A DNA stretch of 64,000 nt from CAVYUC01 sp963816685 (GTDB lineage Bacteria > Bacteroidota > Bacteroidia > Bacteroidales > Prolixibacteraceae). The translations under genes and the position numbers were made by a program. Positions within the stretch are counted from its first letter, which is position 1; the number at the start of each line of letters is the position of its first letter. The stretch covers positions 78,647 to 142,646 of the forward strand of contig CAWFMB010000026.1 in assembly GCA_963816685.1 (NCBI GenBank). The letters run 5' to 3'. Below, in pieces: positions 19,069 through 28,085 of the stretch. The notes under the pieces are model-generated. The model ran no database searches, was not told the DNA's origin, and was given only the letters and a program-made list of their open reading frames with translations.

Positions 19069-20016
19069 TTAGATGTTAATTTTCGCTTTATTATTTTCCA
19101 GCCATTCAGTAAAAGATTGCAGTTCAGGATTTAATTTTCGTGTCTCCTCAATATTTCTTGCACCGCAATATTCTTTTTCAAACTCAGCTTTAAACTGAAA
19201 CATGTTTCCCAAATCTTCAGCTCCGGGAAAACCCAATCCTCTGAATATTGACGGTGGAACATCATTATAATGAATTTTTGTATCCAATGCTTTCGAAAAA
19301 GCATCAGCCATTTCTTTACCTGTTAGCTTACCACCTGCAATTCCAATTGATTTTCCTGCATACTTATCGCCGGCTTTAAATATACCAAGAGCAGTTTTGC
19401 CAATATCTTCCGCAGCAATTCCAGGCAATCTTTTATCACCCATTGGAAACGAAATTGCAAGTTCTCCATCCGGACCTTTTTGCGGTCCCATTCCAAAATA
19501 AATAAAATTATCCCAGTAAAATGAGGTATTCAGCAACGTATAAGGAATACCACTGTTTTTAAAAAAAACATTTGATTCACCTTTTGCATCGTAATGCGGT
19601 ACTTTATATTTGCCCATAAGCGTTGGCATCCGGTCATCATCAACCGAAATCCAGTTTCGCGTATCTTCCAGAGTTGACCAGATAACATGTTTAACTCCTG
19701 CTTCAGCCGCCGCTTCAGCCATATTTTTAGCGTGTTCTTTTTCCTTTTCGGGAGAAAAATGTTCCCAAAAAAAAGTGACACAATACACTCCGTAAGCTCC
19801 TTTAAAAGCTTTTATCAAACTTTCCTTATCCTCTACATTTGCTTCAACTACTTCCGCGCCCAGTCTTTCAAGTTCTTTTGCTTTGTCTGAACCTGAATTT
19901 CTTGTGATTGCCCTTGCACTAAATTCATTCTCTTTATCCTTTAATATAGCTCTTACCAAACTACCTCCCTGAGCACCGGTTGCCCCAATAACTGCAATTA
20001 TTTTTTTGCTTTCCAT
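19069..20016 (-). CDS. NmrA-like NAD(P)-binding protein (atypical SDR)
   Basis: A 315-residue Rossmann-fold protein with the nucleotide-binding motif AVIGATGAQGGSLV at the N-terminus, followed by the NmrA/HSCARG pattern of an atypical short-chain dehydrogenase. The tyrosine/lysine catalytic pair of classical SDRs is not evident, so it may be a redox sensor or an NAD(P)H-dependent reductase acting on an unknown substrate. ATG 20016 (MESKKIIAVIG) is chosen over a longer frame with 19 extra codons that do not fit the family. Divergent from the lipoprotein at 20194. Cytoplasmic. Confidence 0.85.
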   Translation of the reverse strand: MESKKIIAVIGATGAQGGSLVRAILKDKENEFSARAITRNSGSDKAKELERLGAEVVEANVEDKESLIKAFKGAYGVYCVTFFWEHFSPEKEKEHAKNMAEAAAEAGVKHVIWSTLEDTRNWISVDDDRMPTLMGKYKVPHYDAKGESNVFFKNSGIPYTLLNTSFYWDNFIYFGMGPQKGPDGELAISFPMGDKRLPGIAAEDIGKTALGIFKAGDKYAGKSIGIAGGKLTGKEMADAFSKALDTKIHYNDVPPSIFRGLGFPGAEDLGNMFQFKAEFEKEYCGARNIEETRKLNPELQSFTEWLENNKAKINI

Positions 20017-20193
20017 TGTATAAAATTTTTTAAATGAATGACAAGTTACTGCATTTCGACAACATTTTAACACTTTTTTATCTTTAATTACAAAAACTAT
20101 TGTGCACTAAAATTCTAAATTTTAACATTTCAGCTATAGGATTAAAGACAAAACTGTCTTAAATTGTATCACTATTTAAAATCTTATTAATTT

Positions 20194-21021
20194 ATGAAGA
20201 ATTATTTCAGGTATTCAATTGTTTTTTTGATAGTTGCCACAGTTGCATTTCTGCAGGCATGTCAAAATGAAGGTGGATTGTTAGTCAATGAAGATTTGAC
20301 TGAAAATCCGGCTGCCGAACTTAAAAGTCAAAATGTGAATACATTTTATGGCCCCACTGTTCAAATAGGACATGGTGTGGCACGTGCGTGGGTAATGGTT
20401 GACAAAAACGGAGATCCACAATCAGTGGGGATCAATTTTACAGCTAAAGCGCTGGAGCGTCTTCCTGAAGAACCATCAAGCTATGTTCTTTATTTTCCCG
20501 AAAACAAAGGATGGGGATTTTATGATCATGCTTTAATTGACTGGAATCCTCATGGACATGAACCACCCGGAGTTTATAATTTGCCGCATTTTGACTTTCA
20601 CTTCTACATCATTTCAAACGAAGAACGTCTGGCAATTCCACCAAAAGCTCCAAGCGAATTTGACACTCCTCCTGAAACGAAATACTGGCCACCGGCATAT
20701 TTCGAGACTCCCGGGGTAGTGCCTGAAATGGGTGCCCACTGGATAGATCTGTTGTCTCCGGAAAACACTCCTGATCCAAATGACGGAATTTTTACCCAAA
20801 CATTTATCTGGGGATCCTATGCAGGTGAATTTATATTTTGGGAACCTATGGTTACAATTGCTTATCTGAACTGGAAACCTGATGCTGAATTTACCGTCAG
20901 ACAACCATCTGCATTCCAAATTGAGGGTTGGTATCCTATGAATTATGAAATAAAATATTCGATGCATCCGGAACAATATACTGTGGCACTGACCAACCTG
21001 GTGCATCATGATGCTGAATAG
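20194..21021 (+). CDS. Lipoprotein with TTHB210/DUF5602-like domain
   Basis: A 275-residue lipoprotein: signal peptide with lipobox LQAC (C23), then a domain of about 220 residues. Recognisable stretches are GHGVARAWVMVDKNGDPQSV, NWNPHGHEPPGVYNLPHFDF and a Pro/Trp-rich region TKYWPPAYF. I recall this His-rich pattern (HGHEPPGVYxxPHFDFHFY) from DUF5602, related to Thermus TTHB210, a periplasmic protein of unknown function controlled by a sigmaE/anti-sigmaE pair. The clustered histidines and acids suggest metal binding, which is inference. Monocistronic, with a terminator 33 bases after the stop. Confidence 0.75.
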   Translation: MKNYFRYSIVFLIVATVAFLQACQNEGGLLVNEDLTENPAAELKSQNVNTFYGPTVQIGHGVARAWVMVDKNGDPQSVGINFTAKALERLPEEPSSYVLYFPENKGWGFYDHALIDWNPHGHEPPGVYNLPHFDFHFYIISNEERLAIPPKAPSEFDTPPETKYWPPAYFETPGVVPEMGAHWIDLLSPENTPDPNDGIFTQTFIWGSYAGEFIFWEPMVTIAYLNWKPDAEFTVRQPSAFQIEGWYPMNYEIKYSMHPEQYTVALTNLVHHDAE

Positions 21022-21054
21022 TTAAACCAAATTTTTTAGAAATTGCAATTCATT

Positions 21055-21094
21055 CAGGAGAAAAATCATATGATTTTCCTCCTGTTTTATTCTT
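21055..21094 (+). terminator. Intrinsic terminator of the 20194 lipoprotein gene
   Basis: CAGGAGAAAAATC (21055-21067) pairs with GATTTTCCTCCTG (21072-21084) around an ATAT loop with one mismatch, followed by TTTTATTCTTT. A strong rho-independent terminator in sense orientation. Confidence 0.75.
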
Positions 21095-21435
21095 TATATG
21101 CCCACTTCCATTCATTGCATACATAAATTCCAAAACTCCATTTATACTGAATTATATTTTCAGGATTGGAACTGCTCCGTTTCTTCCAAATCATTATACT
21201 ACGCCTTCAAAGATCATCTGGTTAACAGGTGAACCGAATAACAATTTATAAAGTCTTACACTAATTGAGTTTTAAAGAAAGGATATTGAATATCATCACA
21301 TAAACTTAATGAATCAACTGACTTGAAAGAATCTGTTTTGAAGGATATTTTACCAGGAAAAGGAAAATTTCAATCATCTCCAACCCCTGCCAATTTTATA
21401 TTATCACTATACCAAAGACTGATTAAGGCCGTATC

Positions 21436-21534
21436 AAAGTCGTACTAAAGTCGTACTAAAGTCGCACCAAAGTCGGATTAAATTCGGTAAATACCGACTT
21501 TAATCCGACTTTGGTATGAATTTAACCCGACTTT
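21436..21534. repeat. Nine 11-bp tandem units forming a near-perfect palindrome
   Basis: Exactly nine consecutive 11-bp units. Units 1-4 read AAAGTCG plus four variable bases (1 and 2 are identical, AAAGTCGTACT), unit 5 is AAATTCGGTAA, and units 6-9 switch to the reverse complement (ending CCGACTTT, one degenerate). The middle folds into a stem: ACCAAAGTCGGATTAAATTCGGT (21466-21488, written here in two joined halves) with 21493-21515, 22 of 23 pairs, loop AAAT. A related array with the same period occurs at 63770-63835. Confidence 0.85.
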
Positions 21535-21872
21535 GAATATGACCTGGTATAGAGATGATGTATTCCTTTTATTGCTCCTGTCGGATTTGAAGCAAGAGGA
21601 TCCATCCGATAATTCATGATTAAAATTTATGAGTGGGAGAAAAAAAAGTTATCAACCGGGAGTGTGGCTCCAATTATGAGGACAGGTTTGAATTTATAAT
21701 ATCTTACCTTTCCGTAAACCGGAAGATGTTAGAGATGCAAAAGCCCAACCGGGCTCAGCAAGCACGGTATGTTCTTCAGTAAAACGAAAAAAACCTTTTC
21801 TTCATTTTTATGTCTTTATTCACCGGTTAAATCCGGATTTTATCTTGCGTTGCATTCACTGTACATAATACT

Positions 21873-21918
21873 TCAAAAAAAATGCCGGTCTGAAGCATTT
21901 TGTTGTTTCAGCCGGCAT
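21873..21918 (-). terminator. Intrinsic terminator of clpB
   Basis: On the minus strand ATGCCGGCTGAAA pairs with TTCAGACCGGCAT (one bulge) followed by TTTTTTTT, 33 bases after the clpB stop. A classic rho-independent terminator. Confidence 0.85.
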
Positions 21919-21950
21919 GTATATTTACCCGTATATTTTAATTCAGGAAT

Positions 21951-24539
21951 TTAATTTCGAAATACAAGATTTGAATCTTCCACATCAATAATGATGGGTT
22001 TTTCTTTTTGAATAGTACCCGATAAAATCTGCTTTGATAATTCATTCAATACGTACTTCTGAAGAATTCTTTTAACTGGCCGGGCTCCAAAATGTGGATC
22101 AAATCCTAAGGATGAGAGCCAGTCCGTTGCTTTGGCGGTAATTTCAAGTTTCACATCTTTACCCGATAAACGTTTTACCACCTGATTGAACTGCAGACGT
22201 ACAATTTCATTAATATCCTTTCTTGAAAGTGGCGTAAAAACTATAGTTTCATCAATTCTGTTTAAAAATTCGGGCCGGAGAGTTTTACGCAGCAATTCCA
22301 TTAATTTACTGCGGGTTTGTTCCAAAATCAGTTGTTGATTATCTTCATCCATATTTACAAAACTTTCCTGTATTAAATGCGAACCAAGATTGGAAGTAAT
22401 TATGATTACAGTATTTTTAAAATTCACTACTCTTCCTTTATTATCGGTCAAACGACCATCATCCAGAACCTGCAGCAGAATATTAAAAACATCGGGATGT
22501 GCCTTTTCTATTTCGTCAAACAAAACAACTGAGTAAGGTTTATGCCGCACAGCTTCAGTTAACTGGCCACCTTCGTCGTATCCAACATATCCGGGAGGAC
22601 TTCCAATTAAGCGCGAAACTGAAAATTTTTCCTGGTATTCCGACATGTCGATTCTTGTAATCATATTCTCATCGTCAAACATATATTCTGCCAATGCCTT
22701 GGCCAGTTCGGTTTTACCCACACCTGTTGAACCGAGAAAAATAAAGGAACCAATAGGGCGTTTTTCATCCTGCAATCCGGCACGGCTTCGGCGGACAGCA
22801 TCAGAAACTGCGGCTATTGCTTCATCCTGTCCCACTACCCTTTTGTGAAGTTCTTCTTCCATATGAAGCAGTTTTTCACGCTCACTCTGCAGCATTTTTG
22901 CAACCGGAATTCCTGTCCAGCGGGCGACAACTTCAGCAATATCCTCAGCATCAACTTCTTCTTTAATTAAACTATCGCCTTCTTTTAATTGTGCCAATTC
23001 TGCCTGGTATTTTTCAATCTCATTTTCGGCTTCCTTAATTTTTCCGTAACGCAGTTCTGCCACCCTTTCGTAATTCCCTTGCCTCTCCGCATTTTCGGCT
23101 TCAAATTTATATTCCTCAATTTCAGCTTTCTTTTTCTGAATGGAATCAATCACAGATTTTTCGCTTTGCCATTTGGCCCTTAGTCGCGATTGTTCTTCTT
23201 TCAGATTTGAAATTTCTTCGTTCAATGAGCCAAGTTTTTTATCATCTTTTTCCCGTTTTATAGCTTCCCGCTCAATTTCAAGTTGTTTTACGCGACGTTC
23301 AATTTCATCCAGTTCTTCCGGAACCGAATCCATTTCAAGCCGAAGTTTTGCTGCAGCCTCATCCATTAAATCAATGGCCTTATCCGGTAAAAATCTGTCG
23401 GAAATGTAACGTTGTGAAAGCTCAACGGCTGCAATAATTGAATCATCTTTAATACGCACTTTATGATGACTTTCGTACCGTTCTTTAATCCCACGCAAAA
23501 TTGAAATTGCACTTAATGTATCCGGCTCGTCAACTTTTACAACCTGAAACCGGCGTTCCAAAGCTTTGTCTTTTTCGAAATATTTTTGATATTCATTAAA
23601 AGTTGTGGCCCCAATTGCACGTAATTCACCTCTTGCAAGAGCCGGTTTCAGGATGTTTGCAGCATCCATGGCGCCTTCACCTTTTCCTGCACCAACCAAT
23701 GTATGAATTTCATCGATAAACAAAATCACTTCTTCATTTGACTGCACCACTTCGTTAACCACGGCTTTTAACCGTTCTTCAAATTCGCCTTTATATTTGG
23801 CTCCGGCAATCAAGGCGCCCATATCAAGCGAAAATACCTGTTTCGATTTCAGGTTTTCGGGGACGTCGCCCCTGACAATCCGGTGTGCAAGTCCCTCGGC
23901 AATTGCTGTTTTTCCTGTACCAGGTTCGCCAATTAAAATTGGATTATTCTTTGTTCTTCTTGACAGAATTTGAAGAATGCGCCGAATTTCTTCATCGCGT
24001 CCAATTACCGGATCAAGTTTCCCGGAGCGCGCACGTTCGTTCAAATTTAGTGCAAACCGGTTCAGCGAATTAAACCGGTCTTCTGCAGTCTGACTGTCAA
24101 CTTTTGAACCTTTACGAAGTTCTTCAATGGCTTTTTGTAATTCTTTTTTTAAAATTCCGTTGTCTTTCATTAAGCGGCTAACAGAATCATTTGCATCAAG
24201 CAAACCAAGCAGAATATGTTCAACTGACACATATTGATCGCCCATTTCCTGGGCCAAAGCAACCGATTTTTGCAAAACCCGGTTTGCTGCTGTTGATAAG
24301 AATTGTTCACCTCCCGTAACTTTTGGATAAGATTCAACAATTTTATCGAGGGCCTGAAAAAACATTCCAATATTTACATCCAGCTTCTTCAATAAAAATT
24401 CAACCACATTTTCGGCAGAATGTAATAAGCCTTTTAATATATGTCCTGTTTCAATTCCCTGCTGATTGTTTCCCTGTGCGACCTGAAAAGCATGTTGAAT
24501 AGCTTCCTGACCTTTTATTGTAAAATTGTTTAAGTTCAT
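21951..24539 (-). CDS. clpB: ATP-dependent protein disaggregase ClpB
   Basis: Hexameric AAA+ chaperone that pulls proteins out of aggregates with DnaK. The 862-residue protein has the N-terminal Clp repeat domain (about 1-145), AAA-1 with Walker A GEPGTGKT (204-211) and Walker B LFIDEIHTL, the long coiled-coil middle domain (about 405-525) that distinguishes ClpB from ClpA/ClpC, and AAA-2 with Walker A GSTGVGKT and the motif GSPPGYVGYDEGG. There is no ClpP-binding loop tripeptide that I can see. Monocistronic with its own terminator. A 620-base spacer separates it from divergent ppdK. Confidence 0.97.
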   Translation of the reverse strand: MNLNNFTIKGQEAIQHAFQVAQGNNQQGIETGHILKGLLHSAENVVEFLLKKLDVNIGMFFQALDKIVESYPKVTGGEQFLSTAANRVLQKSVALAQEMGDQYVSVEHILLGLLDANDSVSRLMKDNGILKKELQKAIEELRKGSKVDSQTAEDRFNSLNRFALNLNERARSGKLDPVIGRDEEIRRILQILSRRTKNNPILIGEPGTGKTAIAEGLAHRIVRGDVPENLKSKQVFSLDMGALIAGAKYKGEFEERLKAVVNEVVQSNEEVILFIDEIHTLVGAGKGEGAMDAANILKPALARGELRAIGATTFNEYQKYFEKDKALERRFQVVKVDEPDTLSAISILRGIKERYESHHKVRIKDDSIIAAVELSQRYISDRFLPDKAIDLMDEAAAKLRLEMDSVPEELDEIERRVKQLEIEREAIKREKDDKKLGSLNEEISNLKEEQSRLRAKWQSEKSVIDSIQKKKAEIEEYKFEAENAERQGNYERVAELRYGKIKEAENEIEKYQAELAQLKEGDSLIKEEVDAEDIAEVVARWTGIPVAKMLQSEREKLLHMEEELHKRVVGQDEAIAAVSDAVRRSRAGLQDEKRPIGSFIFLGSTGVGKTELAKALAEYMFDDENMITRIDMSEYQEKFSVSRLIGSPPGYVGYDEGGQLTEAVRHKPYSVVLFDEIEKAHPDVFNILLQVLDDGRLTDNKGRVVNFKNTVIIITSNLGSHLIQESFVNMDEDNQQLILEQTRSKLMELLRKTLRPEFLNRIDETIVFTPLSRKDINEIVRLQFNQVVKRLSGKDVKLEITAKATDWLSSLGFDPHFGARPVKRILQKYVLNELSKQILSGTIQKEKPIIIDVEDSNLVFRN

Positions 24540-24680
24540 TTTTCAATCTTTTTAAATTTGATTTCCTGTATCAAAAAACAAACCATAAACAACTGATAGA
24601 CAATATGTCACAAGCTACTGTCCAAATGTGAAAATATTTCTGGAAGAATAGATAAAAGATGAACATTTGGCAGAAGTTGT

Positions 24681-24716
24681 AAAAAAAAACAGGAACGAAT
24701 AACCGTTCCTGTTTTC
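24681..24716. terminator. Orphan terminator-like hairpin between divergent genes
   Basis: AACAGGAACG (24689-24698) pairs with CGTTCCTGTT (24705-24714) around AATAAC. It is preceded by A9 and followed by TTC, so it would work best on the minus strand, where a T9 run follows the stem, and less well on the plus strand. No annotated gene ends here. A minus-strand transcript reading from the ppdK side is one explanation. Confidence 0.6.
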
Positions 24717-24739
24717 TAACCTAACCAAATCTATTTTCT

Positions 24740-24850
24740 ATGAAAAAACACACTATCTCTCAAATCGTTATTACAAAATTAAGACATAAAAGCGTTAACA
24801 CAACTCAATCAAAGTTAAAGAAAGTTAAACCTTTACACTCAAAAAGATAA
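24740..24850 (+). CDS. Possible small basic peptide (36 aa)
   Basis: An open frame starting MKKHTISQIVITKLRH and ending KPLHSKR, rich in Lys and His, in the clpB-ppdK spacer. The bases before it (TCTATTTTCTATGAAAAAA) look like a common Bacteroidota start context, and a hairpin lies just upstream. No recognisable family, no terminator of its own. It may be chance in AT-rich DNA or the relic of a longer gene. Confidence 0.2.
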   Translation: MKKHTISQIVITKLRHKSVNTTQSKLKKVKPLHSKR

Positions 24851-24888
24851 ACAACAAATTTTATTGACTTATTCCTTACATTTTTTAA

Positions 24889-24896
24889 TATATTTG
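24889..24896 (+). promoter_or_regulatory. TATATTTG box upstream of ppdK
   Basis: Exact TAnnTTTG match, with a TTG 22 bases upstream (24864-24866). It points toward ppdK but lies 264 bases before its ATG, so it would give a long leader. A nearer, weaker candidate (TTACTTTAG) sits near 25095. Confidence 0.3.
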
Positions 24897-25159
24897 CCAC
24901 ATTTTTTCGAATGTTCTAAAAGTTTAAATGCTTGTGTTGATTTTGAATTATGCACGAAAAGATTCAAATTTTCTGTTGTACGAACTTTACAATTTATTAA
25001 TACAGTAATAAAAATACAATCCGAATACATTGGTGACAAAGGGCTGGAGACTTTTCGTAAAACAAAAATATAGTTTCTTTTATGAAAAAATAGCGTTACT
25101 TTAGCAGCCCGTAATTATTTGAAAATTCTTAGTACAATAACAATAAAAAATACAAATTT

Positions 25160-27862
25160 ATGACAAAGTATGTATATACCTTTGGAGCAGGGAAAGCCGA
25201 AGGTAAAGCAAACATGAAAGACCTTTTAGGTGGCAAAGGAGCAAATCTCGCCGAAATGAATTTAATAGGCGTTCCCGTTCCTCCGGGATTTACAATTACT
25301 ACCGAAGTCTGTACCATGTATAACGAACAGGGTCAGGCAAAAACTTTTGAAACTATCAAAAGCGAAGTTGAAGCTGCAGTTGCACGTGTTGAAAAACTAA
25401 CAGAAACAACTTTTGGTGACAAAGAAAATCCATGTTTAATGTCTGTTCGTTCAGGTGCCAGAGCATCAATGCCAGGCATGATGGATACAGTATTAAACCT
25501 GGGTATGAATGATGATGCAGTTGAGGGTATTTCAAAAAAATCAGGAAATTCAAGGTTTGCATGGGATTCTTACCGCCGCTTTGTTCAAATGTATGGTGAT
25601 GTGGTTATGGAGATGAAACCTGCAAGTAAAGAAGAAAGTGATCCTTTCGAAGAAATCATTGACGAATTAAAAGAAGAAAAAGGAATTCAGCTTGATACAG
25701 AATTTACAACCGAAGATTTAAAAGATTTGGTTGCCCGTTTTAAAGCAGCAGTAAAAAAAGTTACCGGCAAAGATTTTCCGGTTGACCCATGGGAGCAGCT
25801 TTGGGGAGCAGTTGGTGCTGTATTTAACAGTTGGAACAATCCACGGGCAATATATTACCGCCGCATGGAGCAGATTCCTGATGAATGGGGAACTGCAGTA
25901 AACGTTCAGGCAATGGTATTCGGTAATATGGGTGAAAGTTCAGCAACTGGTGTTGCATTTACCCGCGATGCCGCTACCGGTGAAGATGTTTTTAACGGTG
26001 AATATTTAATCAATGCCCAGGGAGAAGATGTTGTTGCCGGAATCAGAACACCTCAGGAAATAACACTGGAAGGTTCAAAAAAATGGGCAAGATTGCAGGG
26101 AATCAGCGAAGAAGAAAGAGCATCAAAGTATCCTTCACTGGAAGAAACAATGCCTGAAATTTACCGGCAATTAAATGATACTCAGCAAAAACTTGAGGAT
26201 CATTACAGCGATATGCAGGATCTTGAATTCACCATTCAGGAAGGCAAATTATGGTTGCTGCAAACCCGTAATGGTAAACGTACCGGCGCTGCAATGGTAA
26301 AAATTGCTGTTGACATGCTGGAGCAAGGTAAAATAGACGAAAAAACTGCATTATCACGTGTTGATGCAAATAAACTTGATGAATTACTTCATCCGGTATT
26401 TGAAACTTCTGCAATGAAAAATGCAAACGTTCTGGCAAAAGGTTTACCTGCATCGCCAGGTGCTGCAACCGGACAGGTTGTTTTCTTTGCAGATGAAGCA
26501 GATAAATATCCTGCGTCAATATTAGTACGTGTTGAAACCTCACCGGAAGATTTGGAAGGAATGCACGTTGCCAAAGGTATTCTTACTGCTCGCGGAGGAA
26601 TGACTTCACATGCTGCAGTAGTTGCCCGCGGAATGGGAAAATGTTGTGTATCAGGTGCTGGTGCTGTTAAAATAAATTACAAAACCCGCATAATGACTAT
26701 CGATGGAAAAGAATTCATGGAAGGTGACTGGATTTCATTAAACGGCTCAACCGGAGAAGTTTATGATGGAAAAGTTGCAACTATGGACCCGGACATCAGC
26801 GGCGATTTTGGAAAAATTATGGATTTGGCAAATAAATTTACCCGAATGAAAGTTCGCACAAATGCTGATACCCCTGCAGATGCAAGGATAGCACGCGAAT
26901 TTGGAGCTCAGGGAATTGGACTTTGCCGCACAGAACACATGTTCTTCGAAGGGGAAAGAATTAAAGCCATGCGCGAAATGATTCTTGCCAAGACAGAAGA
27001 AAAAAGACGTAAAGCATTGGAAAAATTACTGCCCTACCAGCGTGAGGATTTTGAAGGAATCCTTGAAGCGATGGCTGGCTATGGTGTGACCATTCGCTTA
27101 CTTGATCCGCCACTGCATGAATTTGTTCCTCATGAAGAAGCAAATCAATTGGAAATGGCAAATGAAATGGGAATTTCAGTTGAAGATGTTAAAGCACTTG
27201 TAGAAGACCTGCATGAATTTAACCCGATGTTGGGTCACAGAGGCTGCCGTTTGGGAAATACATATCCTGAAATTACTGAAATGCAGGCAAGGGCTATAAT
27301 TGAAGCTGCTGTTAATCTGAAACAAAAAGGTGTGGATGCCCGTCCTGAAATTATGGTTCCTCTTATTGGCACTGTTAAAGAACTAAAACTTCAGGCTGAC
27401 ATTATTAACGAAACAGCCAAAAAAGTATTTGAGGAGAAAGGAACTGAAATTGAATACCTTGTAGGTACAATGATTGAAGTTCCACGTGCTGCTGTTACAG
27501 CAGATGAAATTGCTGAGGTTGCTGAATTCTTCTCATTCGGAACAAATGACCTTACACAGATGACTTTTGGATATTCACGGGATGATGCAGGAAAATTCCT
27601 CCCGGTTTATATTCAAAAAGGTATACTTAAAAACGACCCGTTTCAGGTTCTTGATCCAATTGGTGTTGGACAACTGGTTAAAATGGGTGTTGATAAAGGC
27701 CGCAGCGTGAAACCTGATTTAAAAATTGGTATTTGTGGTGAACATGGTGGTGAACCATCATCTGTTAAATTCTGCGACAGCGTAGGCATGGATTATGTAA
27801 GTTGTTCTCCCTACCGTGTACCGATTGCACGTGTTGCAGCTGCACAAGCAAATATTAAATAG
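25160..27862 (+). CDS. ppdK: Pyruvate, phosphate dikinase
   Basis: Interconverts phosphoenolpyruvate, AMP and PPi with pyruvate, ATP and Pi, so it can serve PPi-saving glycolysis or gluconeogenesis. The 900-residue protein has an N-terminal ATP-grasp domain (GGKGANLAEMN at 24-34), a swivelling phosphohistidine domain with catalytic H484 in GGMTSHAAVVARGMG, and a C-terminal TIM barrel containing GEHGGEPSSVKFC. Length and motifs are typical of the bacterial dimeric enzyme. Monocistronic, with a strong terminator 20 bases after the stop. Confidence 0.97.
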   Translation: MTKYVYTFGAGKAEGKANMKDLLGGKGANLAEMNLIGVPVPPGFTITTEVCTMYNEQGQAKTFETIKSEVEAAVARVEKLTETTFGDKENPCLMSVRSGARASMPGMMDTVLNLGMNDDAVEGISKKSGNSRFAWDSYRRFVQMYGDVVMEMKPASKEESDPFEEIIDELKEEKGIQLDTEFTTEDLKDLVARFKAAVKKVTGKDFPVDPWEQLWGAVGAVFNSWNNPRAIYYRRMEQIPDEWGTAVNVQAMVFGNMGESSATGVAFTRDAATGEDVFNGEYLINAQGEDVVAGIRTPQEITLEGSKKWARLQGISEEERASKYPSLEETMPEIYRQLNDTQQKLEDHYSDMQDLEFTIQEGKLWLLQTRNGKRTGAAMVKIAVDMLEQGKIDEKTALSRVDANKLDELLHPVFETSAMKNANVLAKGLPASPGAATGQVVFFADEADKYPASILVRVETSPEDLEGMHVAKGILTARGGMTSHAAVVARGMGKCCVSGAGAVKINYKTRIMTIDGKEFMEGDWISLNGSTGEVYDGKVATMDPDISGDFGKIMDLANKFTRMKVRTNADTPADARIAREFGAQGIGLCRTEHMFFEGERIKAMREMILAKTEEKRRKALEKLLPYQREDFEGILEAMAGYGVTIRLLDPPLHEFVPHEEANQLEMANEMGISVEDVKALVEDLHEFNPMLGHRGCRLGNTYPEITEMQARAIIEAAVNLKQKGVDARPEIMVPLIGTVKELKLQADIINETAKKVFEEKGTEIEYLVGTMIEVPRAAVTADEIAEVAEFFSFGTNDLTQMTFGYSRDDAGKFLPVYIQKGILKNDPFQVLDPIGVGQLVKMGVDKGRSVKPDLKIGICGEHGGEPSSVKFCDSVGMDYVSCSPYRVPIARVAAAQANIK

Positions 27863-27882
27863 TACATAAACTACAAAATATT

Positions 27883-27912
27883 AAAGCCGCTCATTTTTGG
27901 GCGGCTTTTTTT
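27883..27912 (+). terminator. Intrinsic terminator of ppdK
   Basis: AAAGCCGC (27883-27890) pairs with GCGGCTTT (27901-27908) followed by a run of T. A standard rho-independent terminator. Confidence 0.88.
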
Positions 27913-27949
27913 GTGCCTCTAAATTGTTCATACACATAAACAACCATGC

Positions 27950-28046
27950 GGGCTACGTATTTTCCACATGAAAAAATGCGTATTTTCCACATGAAGAAAT
28001 GCGTATTTCTACGTATGATTTTAATACGTAGAAACACGCTTTTTTT
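27950..28046 (+). repeat. Tandem repeats ending in a hairpin and T7 run
   Basis: The unit CGTATTTTCCACATGAARAAA occurs twice in tandem (starting 27955 and 27979), and a third, partial copy (GCGTATTTCTACGTAT, 28001-28016) becomes the left arm of a hairpin with ATACGTAGAAACACGC (28024-28039; 15 of 16 pairs), followed by TTTTTTT (28040-28046). It has the form of a second terminator about 130 bases beyond the ppdK terminator. Confidence 0.6.
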
Positions 28047-28085
28047 GTTACTCTTCATTTTTAAACTTTGCAAGTACAATTTGAA

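Larger units (their letters stand above)
21022..21950. other. 929-base intergenic region without a convincing gene
   Basis: Lies between convergent lipoprotein and clpB genes. It holds the lipoprotein terminator (21055-21094), a 9-unit palindromic repeat array (21436-21534), a short hairpin AGCCC/GGGCT near 21745, and the clpB terminator (21873-21918). The remaining sequence has only short open frames with no start signal or recognisable product. The region may be a decayed gene or repeat-rich spacer. Confidence 0.7.
24540..25159. other. 620-base spacer between divergent clpB and ppdK
   Basis: Contains a bidirectional terminator-like hairpin (24681-24716), a 36-codon open frame (24740-24850) and a TATATTTG box (24889-24896). 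Both flanking genes point away, so a terminator here suggests an extra short transcript. The remaining sequence is AT-rich and shows nothing else I can name. Confidence 0.6.

Noticed and set aside
21436..21534. CRISPR array or chromosome replication origin
   Set aside because: No spacers, units diverge and flip orientation; no DnaA-box consensus or dnaA/dnaN genes are present.
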